Of a stretch of 64,000 nt of DNA, positions 17,862 through 27,008 are shown in pieces (position 1 is the first letter of the stretch; every line of letters begins with the position of its first letter). The DNA is from Pseudomonas pisciculturae (GTDB taxonomy: Bacteria; Pseudomonadota; Gammaproteobacteria; Pseudomonadales; Pseudomonadaceae). The notes beneath the pieces are model-generated. The model saw nothing but the letters and a program-made list of their open reading frames with translations. It ran no database searches and was not told the DNA's origin. A program made the position numbers and the translations under genes. The DNA lies in contig NZ_JACVZE010000005.1 of the NCBI RefSeq assembly GCF_015461805.1, positions 496,001 through 560,000 on the forward strand, given 5' to 3'.

Positions 17862-18172
17862 CAGTCTTCCTCATCTTTGATCAGCACACCGGTGGCGGCG
17901 TCCAGCTTGATCTCGCGCACCACCCCTTCGGTGGTCACCAGCTCTACTTCATAGGCATATTGACCGTGTTTTTTCTCCAGCTCCGCTTCCAGCAGCCGGG
18001 AGCCAGGGTAGCGCGCCATGGCCTGTTGCAGCAGTTGCTCAAGCGGCAGTATCACGCCCTGCTGACGCAGGGCCAAGGCCTCATCCTGATCAAGGTCGCG
18101 CGCCGCCAGGCTTGAGCAGAACGCCAGGAGCACCAGCAGTGCCAGACCACTGGCGCGTAGATATACCGTCAT
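17861..18172 (-). CDS. Periplasmic PepSY-domain protein (second of pair)
   Basis: A 103-residue exported protein: signal peptide about 1-23 (LALLVLLAFCSSLAA), then one PepSY domain with the GQYAYEVELVTTEGVVREIKLDA signature, described as Y-E-V-E-L followed by a strand pair and D-A-A-T-G. It starts on the last base of the upstream PepSY gene stop and ends on the first base of the regulator ATG. Such small PepSY proteins accompany metal-responsive two-component systems; a role in modulating the kinase is inferred. Confidence 0.82.
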   Translation of the reverse strand: MTVYLRASGLALLVLLAFCSSLAARDLDQDEALALRQQGVILPLEQLLQQAMARYPGSRLLEAELEKKHGQYAYEVELVTTEGVVREIKLDAATGVLIKDEED

Positions 18173-18474
18173 TACGTATCCTGATGATTCTTGAGAACGC
18201 GCCCGGTGAGCGCGTCCAATTCAACGTCCCATTCAATGCCGTTGGCGTCTTCGAGCTCCACTTCATAGACGTATTTGCCGTATGCCTCGTCCAGGTCGGT
18301 GTCCAGCAACGTCGAACCGGGGTGCAGGGCCAGGGCCGCTGCTTCCAACTGGTCGAAGGCAACAATTGTAACAGTGGCGGGCACGTTCAGTGGTTTGCCG
18401 GAGTCTACAGCTCCGGCCTGGTTCGCCGAAAACGCAATAATAGCGGCGGCGGCCACAGCTGTAAGTCGCTTCAT
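18172..18474 (-). CDS. Periplasmic PepSY-domain protein (first of pair)
   Basis: A 100-residue exported protein, first gene of the four-gene operon. MKRLTAVAAAAIIAFSANQA is a clear signal peptide; the PepSY domain reads YGKYVYEVELEDANG with a final ALTGRVLKNHQD, parallel to its neighbour. ATG 18474 is chosen for its GGAGA ribosome binding site and signal peptide; the frame stays open up to 18771 but without secretion features. The region 18475-18624 is the divergent promoter shared with the patatin gene. Confidence 0.82.
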   Translation of the reverse strand: MKRLTAVAAAAIIAFSANQAGAVDSGKPLNVPATVTIVAFDQLEAAALALHPGSTLLDTDLDEAYGKYVYEVELEDANGIEWDVELDALTGRVLKNHQDT

Positions 18475-18624
18475 GGGAAGTCTCCGTAACACGATGTTTT
18501 TCCTACGCCGGCCACGGTACCTCCTGCAACTTAACTGAAACTGAATTGCCACCATGGCAATTTCCAACGCCCATTGCTCTATGACTTTTCCTATAATCGC
18601 CCGCTCGCTGCAAAAGAGATCGGT

Positions 18625-19704
18625 ATGACCGCCATCCACATCAAGTTTCCCGCCCTGACACTGAAGGCCGGTAAACGCGCCTTCAGGCGCATCCGTGAGC
18701 AAGGCCTGCAACCTGCTGAAGTCGGCATCCTCCCCGGCGCGGCCGGCGGCCCCAAGGCCCTGGGTATTCAAGGCCTGGACTTGGCGCTGTTCGGCGACTG
18801 GCTACCACGCGCACCACGCGAACGTGCACTGATCGGCGCGTCCATCGGCTCCTGGCGCTTTGCCAGCGCCTGCCTGCCCGACCCGGTGCAGGGCTTGCTG
18901 GACCTGGGCCGCCTGTACAACGAACAACGCTTTGCCAAAGGCGTGACCATGGCCGAGGTCAGCCACAGCTGCCAGCGCATGCTCGACGACCTGCTGGCCG
19001 GCCGCGATGCGCGGGTACTGGACAACCCCGACTACCGATTGAACATCATGGTGGTCAAGAGCCACGGCCTGCTCGCCGATGATCACCGAGGGCGCCTTGG
19101 GCTGGGCCTGTCGTCGGTGATCGCCGACAACTTGCGGGGCCGTGCGCGGCTGTCGCGGCATTTTGAACGGCTGATCATCCACGACCCACGCCAGGCGCCG
19201 CCGGTGCACGCGTTGAACGACTTCCCCTCGCGCTTCCTTGATCTGGAGCTGGGCAACCTGCGCCAAGCCCTGTTGGCCTCGGGCTCGATCCCCATGGTGA
19301 TGCAAGGCGTGCGCGACCTGCCCGGCGCCGGGGCCGGCACCTATCGCGACGGTGGCCTGCTGGACTACCACCTCGACCTGCCCTACCACGGCGACGACAT
19401 CGTGCTGTACCCGCACTTTACCGATCGGGTTATCCCAGGCTGGTTCGACAAGGGCCTGCCGTGGCGGCGCAGCAGTCAACAGGGCTTGCAGGATGTGTTG
19501 CTGCTGGCCCCGTCCAAGGACTACCTGGCCCGCCTGCCCCACGGCAAATTGCCGGACCGCAGCGACTTCAAGCGCTTTATGGGCGATGACGTGAGCCGTA
19601 ACAAGTACTGGCAAACCGCGATGAGCGAAAGCCAGCGCCTGGGGGATGAGTTTCTGGCATTGGCCGATAACGGTGGGCTGGGCGAGCGCTTGCAGGCGCT
19701 TTGA
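18625..19704 (+). CDS. Patatin-like phospholipase
   Basis: A 359-residue protein of the patatin family. The catalytic dyad is visible: the serine in GASIGSWR (G-x-S-x-G, near residue 77) after an oxyanion glycine-rich GAAGGPKALG, and the aspartate in YRDGGLLDYH (D-G-G). No signal peptide is seen, so it is likely cytoplasmic or a peripheral membrane lipid hydrolase. ATG 18625 follows AAGAGAT. It is divergent from the PepSY operon and followed by queD. Substrate is not known. Confidence 0.82.
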   Translation: MTAIHIKFPALTLKAGKRAFRRIREQGLQPAEVGILPGAAGGPKALGIQGLDLALFGDWLPRAPRERALIGASIGSWRFASACLPDPVQGLLDLGRLYNEQRFAKGVTMAEVSHSCQRMLDDLLAGRDARVLDNPDYRLNIMVVKSHGLLADDHRGRLGLGLSSVIADNLRGRARLSRHFERLIIHDPRQAPPVHALNDFPSRFLDLELGNLRQALLASGSIPMVMQGVRDLPGAGAGTYRDGGLLDYHLDLPYHGDDIVLYPHFTDRVIPGWFDKGLPWRRSSQQGLQDVLLLAPSKDYLARLPHGKLPDRSDFKRFMGDDVSRNKYWQTAMSESQRLGDEFLALADNGGLGERLQAL

Positions 19705-19780
19705 CCCAGCGGTATGCGCGGCGGCGGGCCAAGCTGTTAAACTCGCCGCCTGCCAGATATCTGACCGAGCTGAAAATACT

Positions 19781-20137
19781 GTGGAAATCTTCAAAGAGTT
19801 TACATTCGAGTCCGCCCACCGCCTGCCCCACGTACCGGATGGCCACAAATGTGGGCGCCTGCATGGGCATTCGTTCAAGGTGGCAATCCATCTAAGCGGC
19901 GACCTCGACCCCCATACCGGCTGGATTCGCGACTTTTCGGAGATCAAGGCGATTTTCAAGCCGCTCTACGAGCGTCTCGACCACAACTACCTCAACGACA
20001 TCCCAGGCCTTGAGAACCCTACCAGCGAAGTGCTGGCCAAGTGGATCTGGACTGAGTTGAAGCCTCTGCTGCCGGAGCTCAGCGCGATTCGTATCCATGA
20101 GACGTGCACCAGCGGTTGCATCTATCGCGGTGAATAA
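19781..20137 (+). CDS. queD: 6-carboxy-5,6,7,8-tetrahydropterin synthase QueD
   Basis: A 118-residue enzyme that converts dihydroneopterin triphosphate to 6-carboxytetrahydropterin in queuosine/preQ0 synthesis. Zinc ligands are seen as His in ESAHRL and the two His in LHGHSF; the catalytic Cys lies in GHKCGRLHGH; later motifs are DF-x-E-I-K and ENPTSEVLAKWIW. The start is GTG 19781, which gives the expected family N terminus MEIFKEFTFESAH; no strong ribosome binding site is seen. PA2666 of PAO1 is the likely counterpart. Confidence 0.92.
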   Translation: MEIFKEFTFESAHRLPHVPDGHKCGRLHGHSFKVAIHLSGDLDPHTGWIRDFSEIKAIFKPLYERLDHNYLNDIPGLENPTSEVLAKWIWTELKPLLPELSAIRIHETCTSGCIYRGE

Positions 20138-20140
20138 ACC

Positions 20141-20242
20141 TGTGGGAGCTTGCTCCCGCTGAACTGCGCAGCAATCCCAGTCCTGTAAACCAAAAGCTGG
20201 GGCCGCTTCGCGACCCAGCGGGAGCAAGCTCCCTCGCCACAG
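20141..20242. repeat. GGGAGCTTGCTCCCGCTG-type inverted repeat
   Basis: TGTGGGAGCTTGCTCCCGCT and CAGCGGGAGCAAGCTCCCTC face each other across about 60 bases. This is a different REP subfamily from the GGGCTTGCCCGC type elsewhere in the window. Confidence 0.85.
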
Positions 20243-20298
20243 TTAAAGTGTTCACCTTAACTGACTGGATCCCCGCTGCAATAACGGAGCGCCCCCTG

Positions 20299-20922
20299 AT
20301 GGAAAACACTTGGCTGGCCCAAGCCAAACGCCTGCAGGCGCTGGCCTCCACGGGGCTGCACTTTTGCACGAATGATTACGACCGCGAGATCCTCGACGAA
20401 GTCGCCGAAATTGCCCACAGAATGTTGGCCCAACTGGGCAATGTGCCCTTGGAACGTATCACCGGGCTGGTGACGGACTTTGCCCAACGCTACTCCACGC
20501 CAATGATCGACGTGCGCGGTGCGGTGATCGACGGTGACCGTATCCTGCTGGTGCGCGAATCAACCGATGGCTGCTGGGCATTGCCGGGAGGGTTCGCCGA
20601 TATCGGCTTGTCGGCCGCCGAAAACGTCGTCAAGGAGATCCGCGAGGAAGCCGGGCTGACAGTGACCGCACGGGCGCTGTACAGCGTGACGCACAAGGCC
20701 AAGGGTTTGTACCGCCCGGATGTGCGCGACTTCTACAAGCTGTACTTCCTGTGTGACCGGGTAGACCTGAAGGCACCCGCAGCCGGGCTCGAGACCACCG
20801 AAGTCGGTTTTTTCTGCCTCGATGAGCTGCCACCGCTGTCCCGTGGGCGCACCATCGAAAGTGATCTGGAGGCTGCCTTTGCCTTCCATCGCGGCGAGAC
20901 CACGCACACGCTGTTCGACTGA
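20299..20922 (+). CDS. Nudix hydrolase with Nudix_N_2 N-terminal domain
   Basis: A 207-residue protein: residues 1-60 form the helical N-terminal domain of this Nudix subgroup (WLAQAKRLQALASTGLHF, YDREILDEVAEIA), followed by the catalytic domain. The Nudix box is GGFADIGLSAAENVVKEIRE then EAGL. The usual Glu of the G-x5-E part is Leu and the Arg of REUxEE is Lys, while the metal-binding EE pair is kept. ATG 20299 has GGAG upstream. Likely substrates are ADP-ribose-like nucleotide diphosphates; not resolvable here. Confidence 0.82.
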   Translation: MENTWLAQAKRLQALASTGLHFCTNDYDREILDEVAEIAHRMLAQLGNVPLERITGLVTDFAQRYSTPMIDVRGAVIDGDRILLVRESTDGCWALPGGFADIGLSAAENVVKEIREEAGLTVTARALYSVTHKAKGLYRPDVRDFYKLYFLCDRVDLKAPAAGLETTEVGFFCLDELPPLSRGRTIESDLEAAFAFHRGETTHTLFD

Positions 20923-21015
20923 TCCAATTTGTATCACCGCCGCACCGCTTTCGTGCCTGATTGGGCACTGCGAACACTGCTTCCTGCGTTTCTCCCCAGT
21001 TTGGCTATACAGAGT

Positions 21016-21077
21016 GTGCACGGTGCACAACGCGCACCGTGCGCCCGTCACTGCCTCTGATTTGGCACGCACGGTGC
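21016..21077. promoter_or_regulatory. Three GCAC-S-GTGC operator-like palindromes before codB
   Basis: GTGCACGGTGCAC (21016-21028), GCGCACCGTGCGC (21032-21044) and GCACGGTGC (21069-21077) share the core GCAC-S-GTGC with centres at 21022, 21038 and 21073. They lie 40-100 bases before the codB start. The spacing of 16 then 35 bases suggests a cooperative repressor or activator, perhaps the PucR-family protein encoded in the operon. Confidence 0.6.
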
Positions 21078-21113
21078 AATAGGCCTGCGTCACTCATTCA
21101 GGGAGCAAGGCAC

Positions 21114-22382
21114 ATGACGCAGCAAGAAACGGGCAACGATTACCCCCTCAGCGAAGTCCCCATGCATGCGCGCAAAGGCCTGGCGTCGACCGCCATGGTG
21201 TTGCTGGGCTTTACCTTTTTTACCGCGACCATGTTTGCCGGCGGCAAGCTGGGGGTGGCGTTCAGTTTTACCGACATGCTGGGCGTCGTGGCGCTGGGTA
21301 ACCTGTTGCTGGGTATTTACGCCGCAGGTTTGGGTTACATCGCGTTCAAGAGCGGGCTAAATTCGGTATTGATGGGGCGCTTCTGCTTTGGCGAAGTGGG
21401 CAGCAAGCTCAGCGACCTGATTCTCGGTTTTACTCAGATCGGCTGGTATGCGTGGGGCACCGCGACGGCCGCGGTGGTGCTGGGCAAATATTTCGAGCTG
21501 AGCCAGGGCAGTGTGTTGGCGTTGATGGTGGTGTTTGGCCTGGTGTTCTGCGCCACGGCTTACATTGGCTATCGCGGCTTGGAGATTTTGTCCTATATCG
21601 CGGTGCCGGCCATGGGCATCCTGTTGTGCCTTTCGATGTGGGTGGCCACGGTGAAAGTCGGCGGGCTGGATGGGCTGCTGGCGGTGGTGCCGACCGGTGA
21701 GCTGGACTTGTCCACGGCGATTACCCTGGTGTTCGGCACCTTTGTCAGCGGTGCGACACAGGCCACCAACTGGACGCGGTTTTCCCGCTCGGCCAAGGTG
21801 GCGGTACTGGCCAGCCTGATTGGTTTCTTTATCGGCAACGGCCTGATGGTGTTGATCGGCGCTTATGGCGCCATCGTCTATCAGCAACCGGACGTGGTGG
21901 AAGTTTTGCTGCTGCAAGGCTTTGCCATGGCCGCGATGGCCATGTTGTTGCTCAATATCTGGAGCACCCAGGACAACACCATCTACAACTTCGCCGTGGC
22001 CGGCTGCAACCTGCTGCGCACCAAGCGCCGCAAGACCGTGACCCTGGCGGGCGCGGTGATCGGTACCTTGCTGGCGCTGCTGGGCATGTACGACATGCTG
22101 GTGCCGTACTTGATTCTGCTGGGCACGGTGATTCCTCCGATTGGCGGGGTGATCATGGCGGACTTCTTCTACCGCTATCGCGGCAATTACCCGCGCCTGT
22201 CGGATGCACGCTTGCCGGCGTTCAACTGGCCGGGCCTGGTGGCGTACGCGGTGGGCACGGTGCTGGCATTTAACTCGCCGTGGGTCGCGCCGTTGGTGGG
22301 GATTGCCGCCGCGTCGCTGACGTACATCGCGCTCACCGCCGTCCTACGGGTGCGTGCGCCCTTGGCTGACGCCTCAGCATGA
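21114..22382 (+). CDS. codB: Cytosine permease CodB
   Basis: A 422-residue, 12-segment transporter of the NCS1 family. Resemblance to CodB covers the whole length, with an N-terminal DYPLSEVPMHARKGLASTA (family P-x-x-x-R entry), GFTQIGWYAWGTATAA, FVSGATQATNWTRF and NIWSTQDNTIYNFAVAG. ATG 21114 has AAGG 5 bases upstream. It is the first gene of the cytosine operon: its stop overlaps the regulator start by 4 bases, and the cytosine deaminase follows. Confidence 0.92.
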   Translation: MTQQETGNDYPLSEVPMHARKGLASTAMVLLGFTFFTATMFAGGKLGVAFSFTDMLGVVALGNLLLGIYAAGLGYIAFKSGLNSVLMGRFCFGEVGSKLSDLILGFTQIGWYAWGTATAAVVLGKYFELSQGSVLALMVVFGLVFCATAYIGYRGLEILSYIAVPAMGILLCLSMWVATVKVGGLDGLLAVVPTGELDLSTAITLVFGTFVSGATQATNWTRFSRSAKVAVLASLIGFFIGNGLMVLIGAYGAIVYQQPDVVEVLLLQGFAMAAMAMLLLNIWSTQDNTIYNFAVAGCNLLRTKRRKTVTLAGAVIGTLLALLGMYDMLVPYLILLGTVIPPIGGVIMADFFYRYRGNYPRLSDARLPAFNWPGLVAYAVGTVLAFNSPWVAPLVGIAAASLTYIALTAVLRVRAPLADASA

Positions 22383-23584
22383 GCCTGACGGTTGCCGATG
22401 TGCTGACCCTGCCGGGTTTGGAGTCCATGCACCTGCGTGCCGGCGAGGCCGGCCTGGACAACACTGTGCGCTGGCCCTATGTGGCGGAAAACAGCGGGAT
22501 CGCCGAGTGGGTGCTGGGGGGCGAGTTGGTGTTCATCACCGGTATCAACCACCCGCGGGATGAGGCGAATCTGCTGCAGATGCTGGACGAGGCCTGTCAG
22601 CGCCAAGTGGCCGGGTTGGTGATCCTCACGGGGCCGGCGTATATCCAGGCGATTCCCCAACGGTTATTGGACGCTGCCGCTGCCGCCGGGATGCCCCTGA
22701 TCGAGCAGCCCTACTCGCTGAAAATGGTGCTGGTCACCCAGGCTATCGGGTCGGCGCTGATTCAGTCCGAGCAGTTGGGGCGCTCGCGACACGACGTGCT
22801 GGAGCGCTTGCTGACCGGCGACTATCAGTCCCTGGAGTTGCTACTGCATCGTGCCGTGCAACTGGGTATGTCGTTGGCGGGGCACTGGCAGGTGGTGCAA
22901 TTGCAGTTGGAAGGCAGCGAGTTGCTGTTTGCCCAGGGCGATGCCGCGGCTGTTGAAGCCCAATTGGCCCAGCAACACGATGGCATCACTCGGCGTTTGC
23001 ATCAGCTTTCAGCACAGCTGCCGGTACTGGGGCGCGCCGGGCAATGGACCTTGCTGCTACCTGCCTCGGATGCCGTGGCGGCCTTGGCTAATCGACAGCA
23101 ATTGGCCAACTGGCTAAAGCCCCTGAACCTGCGCCTGGCACCGCTCAAATTATTGATCGGCCTGAGCGCTGCCGCCCATCCACCTGCGCGGCTGGCACAG
23201 GCACAGGAAGAGGCGCGTCAAGCGCTAGCCGCTGCACGCCGTTTCAGCGAGCGCGCCGGGCTGTGCGTGTATGACGAATTGGGCGTGCTCAAGTTGCTCA
23301 GCGGCGTGCGCGATCGCGCCCTGCTCGACCAGTTCCTCAGTGAGCGCCTCGGGCCGCTGCTGCGCCATGACTTGCACCACGGCCCAAGCCTGATGCCTAC
23401 CCTGGAAGCCTGGTTTCACGAGAATGGTAACCTTGTGGCCGCCGCCCAGCGGCTGGCTGTGCACCGCAATACCCTGACACACCGAGTCCAGCGAATCGAA
23501 GCCTTGTGCGGGCTGAGGCTGGATAATTCTTATGACCGCCTGGACATCGGCATCGCCCTGATGATCTGGCGGCTGTCTGCCTGA
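22379..23584 (+). CDS. PucR-family transcriptional regulator
   Basis: A 401-residue regulator with the PucR N-terminal purine-catabolism-type domain (VADVLTLPGLESMHLRAGE, GGELVFITGI, about residues 1-125), a GGDEF-like middle and a C-terminal helix-turn-helix (ENGNLVAAAQRLAVHRNTL, HRVQRIEALCG). It starts inside the codB stop codon and precedes codA by 28 bases, so the operon encodes its own probable regulator. The effector may be a pyrimidine; this is inference. Confidence 0.88.
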   Translation: MSLTVADVLTLPGLESMHLRAGEAGLDNTVRWPYVAENSGIAEWVLGGELVFITGINHPRDEANLLQMLDEACQRQVAGLVILTGPAYIQAIPQRLLDAAAAAGMPLIEQPYSLKMVLVTQAIGSALIQSEQLGRSRHDVLERLLTGDYQSLELLLHRAVQLGMSLAGHWQVVQLQLEGSELLFAQGDAAAVEAQLAQQHDGITRRLHQLSAQLPVLGRAGQWTLLLPASDAVAALANRQQLANWLKPLNLRLAPLKLLIGLSAAAHPPARLAQAQEEARQALAAARRFSERAGLCVYDELGVLKLLSGVRDRALLDQFLSERLGPLLRHDLHHGPSLMPTLEAWFHENGNLVAAAQRLAVHRNTLTHRVQRIEALCGLRLDNSYDRLDIGIALMIWRLSA

Positions 23585-23611
23585 TTGTTTTTAGCCAAGA
23601 GGAACTTGCCC

Positions 23612-24847
23612 ATGCACATCATCAACGCCCGCCTGCGCAACCGTGAAGGCCTGCATGATCTGCACCTGGAACACGGCCGGATCGCCAGCATCACCGCACA
23701 GAAAACAGCACCTGTACTGACCGCCGACGACTTGGACGCAGCCGGTAACCTGGTGATCCCACCCTTCGTCGAACCCCATATCCATCTCGACGCCACCCTC
23801 ACGGCCGGAGAGCCACGCTGGAACATGAGCGGCACCCTGTTCGAAGGCATCGAGTGCTGGGGCGAACGCAAGGCCACCATCACCCAGGCCGACACCAAGA
23901 CCCGCGCCAAAAAAACCATCCAGGCCCTCGCCGCCCATGGCATCCAACATGTGCGCACCCATGTCGACGTCACCGACCCGGACCTCACCGCGCTCAAGGC
24001 CATGCTGGAAGTACGCCAGGAAAGCGCGCACCTGATCGACCTGCAAATCGTTGCATTCCCCCAGGAAGGCATCGAGTCCTACCGCAACGGCCGCGAACTG
24101 ATGGAAGAAGCCATCCGCCTCGGCGCCGATGTGATTGGCGGCATTCCACACTTCGAATACACCCGAGACCAAGGCGTCAGCTCGGTGAAGTTCCTGATGG
24201 ACCTCGCCGAACGCACCGGTTGCCTGGTGGACGTACACTGTGACGAAACCGACGATCCGCATTCACGCTTCCTCGAAGTGCTGGCCGAAGAAGCCCGCAG
24301 CCGCGACATGGGCGCCCGCGTCACTGCCAGCCACACCACGGCCATGGGCTCCTACGACAATGCTTACTGCGCCAAGCTGTTTCGTCTGCTGGGGCATTCC
24401 GGGATCAGCTTTGTCTCCTGCCCCACCGAGAGCATCCACCTGCAAGGCCGCTTCGATAACTTCCCGAAACGCCGTGGTGTAACCCGCGTCAACGAACTGC
24501 TGGAGGCCGGCATGAACGTGTGCTTTGGCCAGGACTCCATCGTCGATCCCTGGTACCCCTTGGGCAACGGCAACATCCTGCGGGTACTGGAAGCCGGCCT
24601 GCACATCTGCCACATGCTCGGTTACCGCAACCTGCAAAGCGCCCTCGACCTGGTCACCGACAACAGTGCCAAGGCCATGGCCTTGGGCGATCGTTACGGC
24701 CTGGAACCTGGGCGCCCGGCCAACCTGTTGATCCTCTCGGCAGACAGCGACTACGAGGTTATTCGCAGCCAGGGTCTGCCGCTTTACTCGATCCGCAACG
24801 GCAAGGTGCTGATGAAGCGTCAACCGGCGCAGGTAGAGTTCGTCTAA
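23612..24847 (+). CDS. codA: Cytosine deaminase CodA
   Basis: A 411-residue amidohydrolase that deaminates cytosine to uracil. Metal ligands are visible in PHIHLD (His-x-His), the glutamine/histidine stretch VDVHCDETDD (His and Glu of the active site), ASHTTAM, and the late aspartate in CFGQDSIVDPW. Length fits E. coli CodA (427). ATG 23612 has AGAGGAA upstream. Its end overlaps the convergent lipase gene by 4 bases. Confidence 0.93.
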   Translation: MHIINARLRNREGLHDLHLEHGRIASITAQKTAPVLTADDLDAAGNLVIPPFVEPHIHLDATLTAGEPRWNMSGTLFEGIECWGERKATITQADTKTRAKKTIQALAAHGIQHVRTHVDVTDPDLTALKAMLEVRQESAHLIDLQIVAFPQEGIESYRNGRELMEEAIRLGADVIGGIPHFEYTRDQGVSSVKFLMDLAERTGCLVDVHCDETDDPHSRFLEVLAEEARSRDMGARVTASHTTAMGSYDNAYCAKLFRLLGHSGISFVSCPTESIHLQGRFDNFPKRRGVTRVNELLEAGMNVCFGQDSIVDPWYPLGNGNILRVLEAGLHICHMLGYRNLQSALDLVTDNSAKAMALGDRYGLEPGRPANLLILSADSDYEVIRSQGLPLYSIRNGKVLMKRQPAQVEFV

Positions 24848-26994
24848 ACGATCGAGTCGATATCCAAGGAATGCGCCCTCCCCCGTTCGCTATAAATGGA
24901 GGGAGGGACGCTGGCAAACTGGGACAACTCGCGGTTTTCACGGTGGCTGAACCAACGTTTCAGGCTCAGTTGCAGTTGGCTGGAATGGGCATGCGTGCCA
25001 TACACATCGCGAGCTTCAAGGCGGCGCCAACGCAAGGTTTCGAGGCGCCCGCGGCTGGTCTGCAAGCGGTCGATTTCAGCGTTCAGCGGCTCATGGTGTT
25101 CATAGCCACGGTCATCGCTCGGCGAGCGGCGAGCAAGTTCCTGGCGCTTTTCTCGCAGTTGCTGACGCATGCTCGCCAATGCATGATCAAGCAGCTCAAA
25201 CTCCCTCGGGGTCACCAACGGGCCATTGCTGTCCAAGGTCTGCTGCCAACGGCGCAGGGTTGCCCAGGCCGCCGGGATGTAGCTGGCGGTCATGAAGTGC
25301 TGGCTGGCCTGGAATAGCTGACTCAGCAGGTTGTCACGGTCTGGCATGTCGCCATGCAGTTGCAGCGCGCGATTGCAGCCTGCCTCTTCGATGGACTCAC
25401 AACCTGGCTTCCATAGCACCGAAGACTGTGTGCCGTCCGGGAGCATAAGCGGCATGAAGTGTTGTTGTTCCCCATGGTGTTGATAAGGGTTGCCACCGAA
25501 GCGCACCAGCCCTGCGGCGAATAACAGCCCACCAGGCGCAGGGGCGCTGAACAGCGTGACGGCGCCGGGAACCCAGAGTTTGGCGGTGGTGTTCATCCAC
25601 GGGGCCGGGACACTGGGGACGGGGTCGTTGTGGTTGACGATGCGGTGGTGCACCAGGTTTGCGGCGCCGGCGGTGAATTCGGAGTCGGCGGCTCGGGGGG
25701 CGCCGTAGGTGTAGAGGAGGATGTTGTAAGTGGTGTCTGAAGTTCGCCGCAGGCCTTCGGCCAGAAGCAAAGCGATTGCTCCTCCCAGGCTATGGCCGCA
25801 GATGAGTATCCGCTGGCCTGCAAAAAACTGGTCGAGGTACTGCTGCACGAAACCTCGCATCGCGCTGTAGGCCTGATAAAAACCTTCATGCGCCTTGCCG
25901 ACACCTTCGGCGAAAGGCACCTGATGGGCGTTTGCATCCCGCAGCCCGTCGGCGGCGCTAGCGGTACCCCGCACAGCAATCAGGATGATCTCCTCATGAT
26001 GAGTGACAAAAGCCTGGGTGTCGGTACCAAACTCAACATCATCGAAAAAGTGCAAGCTTGCTGGGTGCTCCTGGTTCTTCTCCAACTCTGGCTTGTTCTG
26101 CGAATACAACTCAGGATCGAAAGGCAAAATCTCGAAACGCTGGGAATACGGGACTTCCTCGTAGATAGGATAGAAACGCTGTTGCTGCTCCACATCTACC
26201 CGCCAGGCTTCCTGATAACCCGAAAGCTTCTCAGCGAATAAATGACCCACGCTTGGATCGAAGGGAAAGCGAACCTCATCTGTTGGTCTTTTGGGTGGCT
26301 CTTGCCCGAAGTCGCAGTAACTTAAGGTAGATATCAATGCCAATTGGTAGAGGTTTAATGCGCAGAAGCTATCTTCGGTGGAAAGCATTGGCCGAAAGGC
26401 TCGCAGTGGCCGAACCTCAAGAACGGTGTGCTGGTTGGGAAAAAGCACCACCCCGGACAAAGTTGGCTGGGGCGGGCTGAACCCCAGGTCGGCCATCATT
26501 TTTAGGGCGTGTCGCTGGGGGGGATGTGTACGTTGCGCAACCGGAGGTAAATGGGCAGTAAGGCGGACCAGATCGCGGACCTCAACCTGATAGAAGCGAT
26601 TGGCTTTTTGCTTGGCCGGATTATTGTCAGCGCGCTGGCCATCAGCTTCAGCAAACCGACTCTGTTCAGCACGAACCTGGAGCTCGGTAATGGGAAGTGG
26701 GTATGTTTGGCGCTCAACAAGGCGGCTATAAGGTTTCTCGATTCCTGAATATATGTCATCAAAAACAAGAACTACCGGGCCGCAGTAAATAGCTTGAAGC
26801 TTGGCAAATCCGTCTTTATCCAGTCGACCTTTATGCTGCTGCCCTGCACTGTCGTGAACGGTATACGGCAATCCACCGTATACAGCGCCGATACCAAGCT
26901 CATCGACCAGACCAAAACTCACCCAATCGCCTCGCAACGCGCACGCTGGCTTACTGTCACTGAAAAAAGATTGCTTCCGTGCATCCAACTTCAT
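24844..26994 (-). CDS. Type VI secretion lipase effector (class 3 lipase, TseL/Tle2-like)
   Basis: A 716-residue protein. Residues 25-85 look like the transthyretin-like module that loads effectors on VgrG (LPYTVHDSAGQQHKGRLDKDG). The lipase_3 domain spans about 320-500: Ser402 in ICGHSLGGA, an Asp in NHNDPVPSVP and a His in GNPYQHHGEQ form the likely triad. The last 120 residues are charged and helical. There is no signal peptide. ATG 26994 has AAGGAG upstream; GTG 27012 is an alternative. The vgrG-DUF4123-immunity-lipase order resembles Vibrio cholerae vgrG1-tap1-tseL-tsiV1, so it probably hydrolyses phospholipids of rival cells. Confidence 0.85.
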   Translation of the reverse strand: MKLDARKQSFFSDSKPACALRGDWVSFGLVDELGIGAVYGGLPYTVHDSAGQQHKGRLDKDGFAKLQAIYCGPVVLVFDDIYSGIEKPYSRLVERQTYPLPITELQVRAEQSRFAEADGQRADNNPAKQKANRFYQVEVRDLVRLTAHLPPVAQRTHPPQRHALKMMADLGFSPPQPTLSGVVLFPNQHTVLEVRPLRAFRPMLSTEDSFCALNLYQLALISTLSYCDFGQEPPKRPTDEVRFPFDPSVGHLFAEKLSGYQEAWRVDVEQQQRFYPIYEEVPYSQRFEILPFDPELYSQNKPELEKNQEHPASLHFFDDVEFGTDTQAFVTHHEEIILIAVRGTASAADGLRDANAHQVPFAEGVGKAHEGFYQAYSAMRGFVQQYLDQFFAGQRILICGHSLGGAIALLLAEGLRRTSDTTYNILLYTYGAPRAADSEFTAGAANLVHHRIVNHNDPVPSVPAPWMNTTAKLWVPGAVTLFSAPAPGGLLFAAGLVRFGGNPYQHHGEQQHFMPLMLPDGTQSSVLWKPGCESIEEAGCNRALQLHGDMPDRDNLLSQLFQASQHFMTASYIPAAWATLRRWQQTLDSNGPLVTPREFELLDHALASMRQQLREKRQELARRSPSDDRGYEHHEPLNAEIDRLQTSRGRLETLRWRRLEARDVYGTHAHSSQLQLSLKRWFSHRENRELSQFASVPPSIYSERGRAHSLDIDSIV

Positions 26995-27008
26995 GAAATT
27001 GCTCCTTG

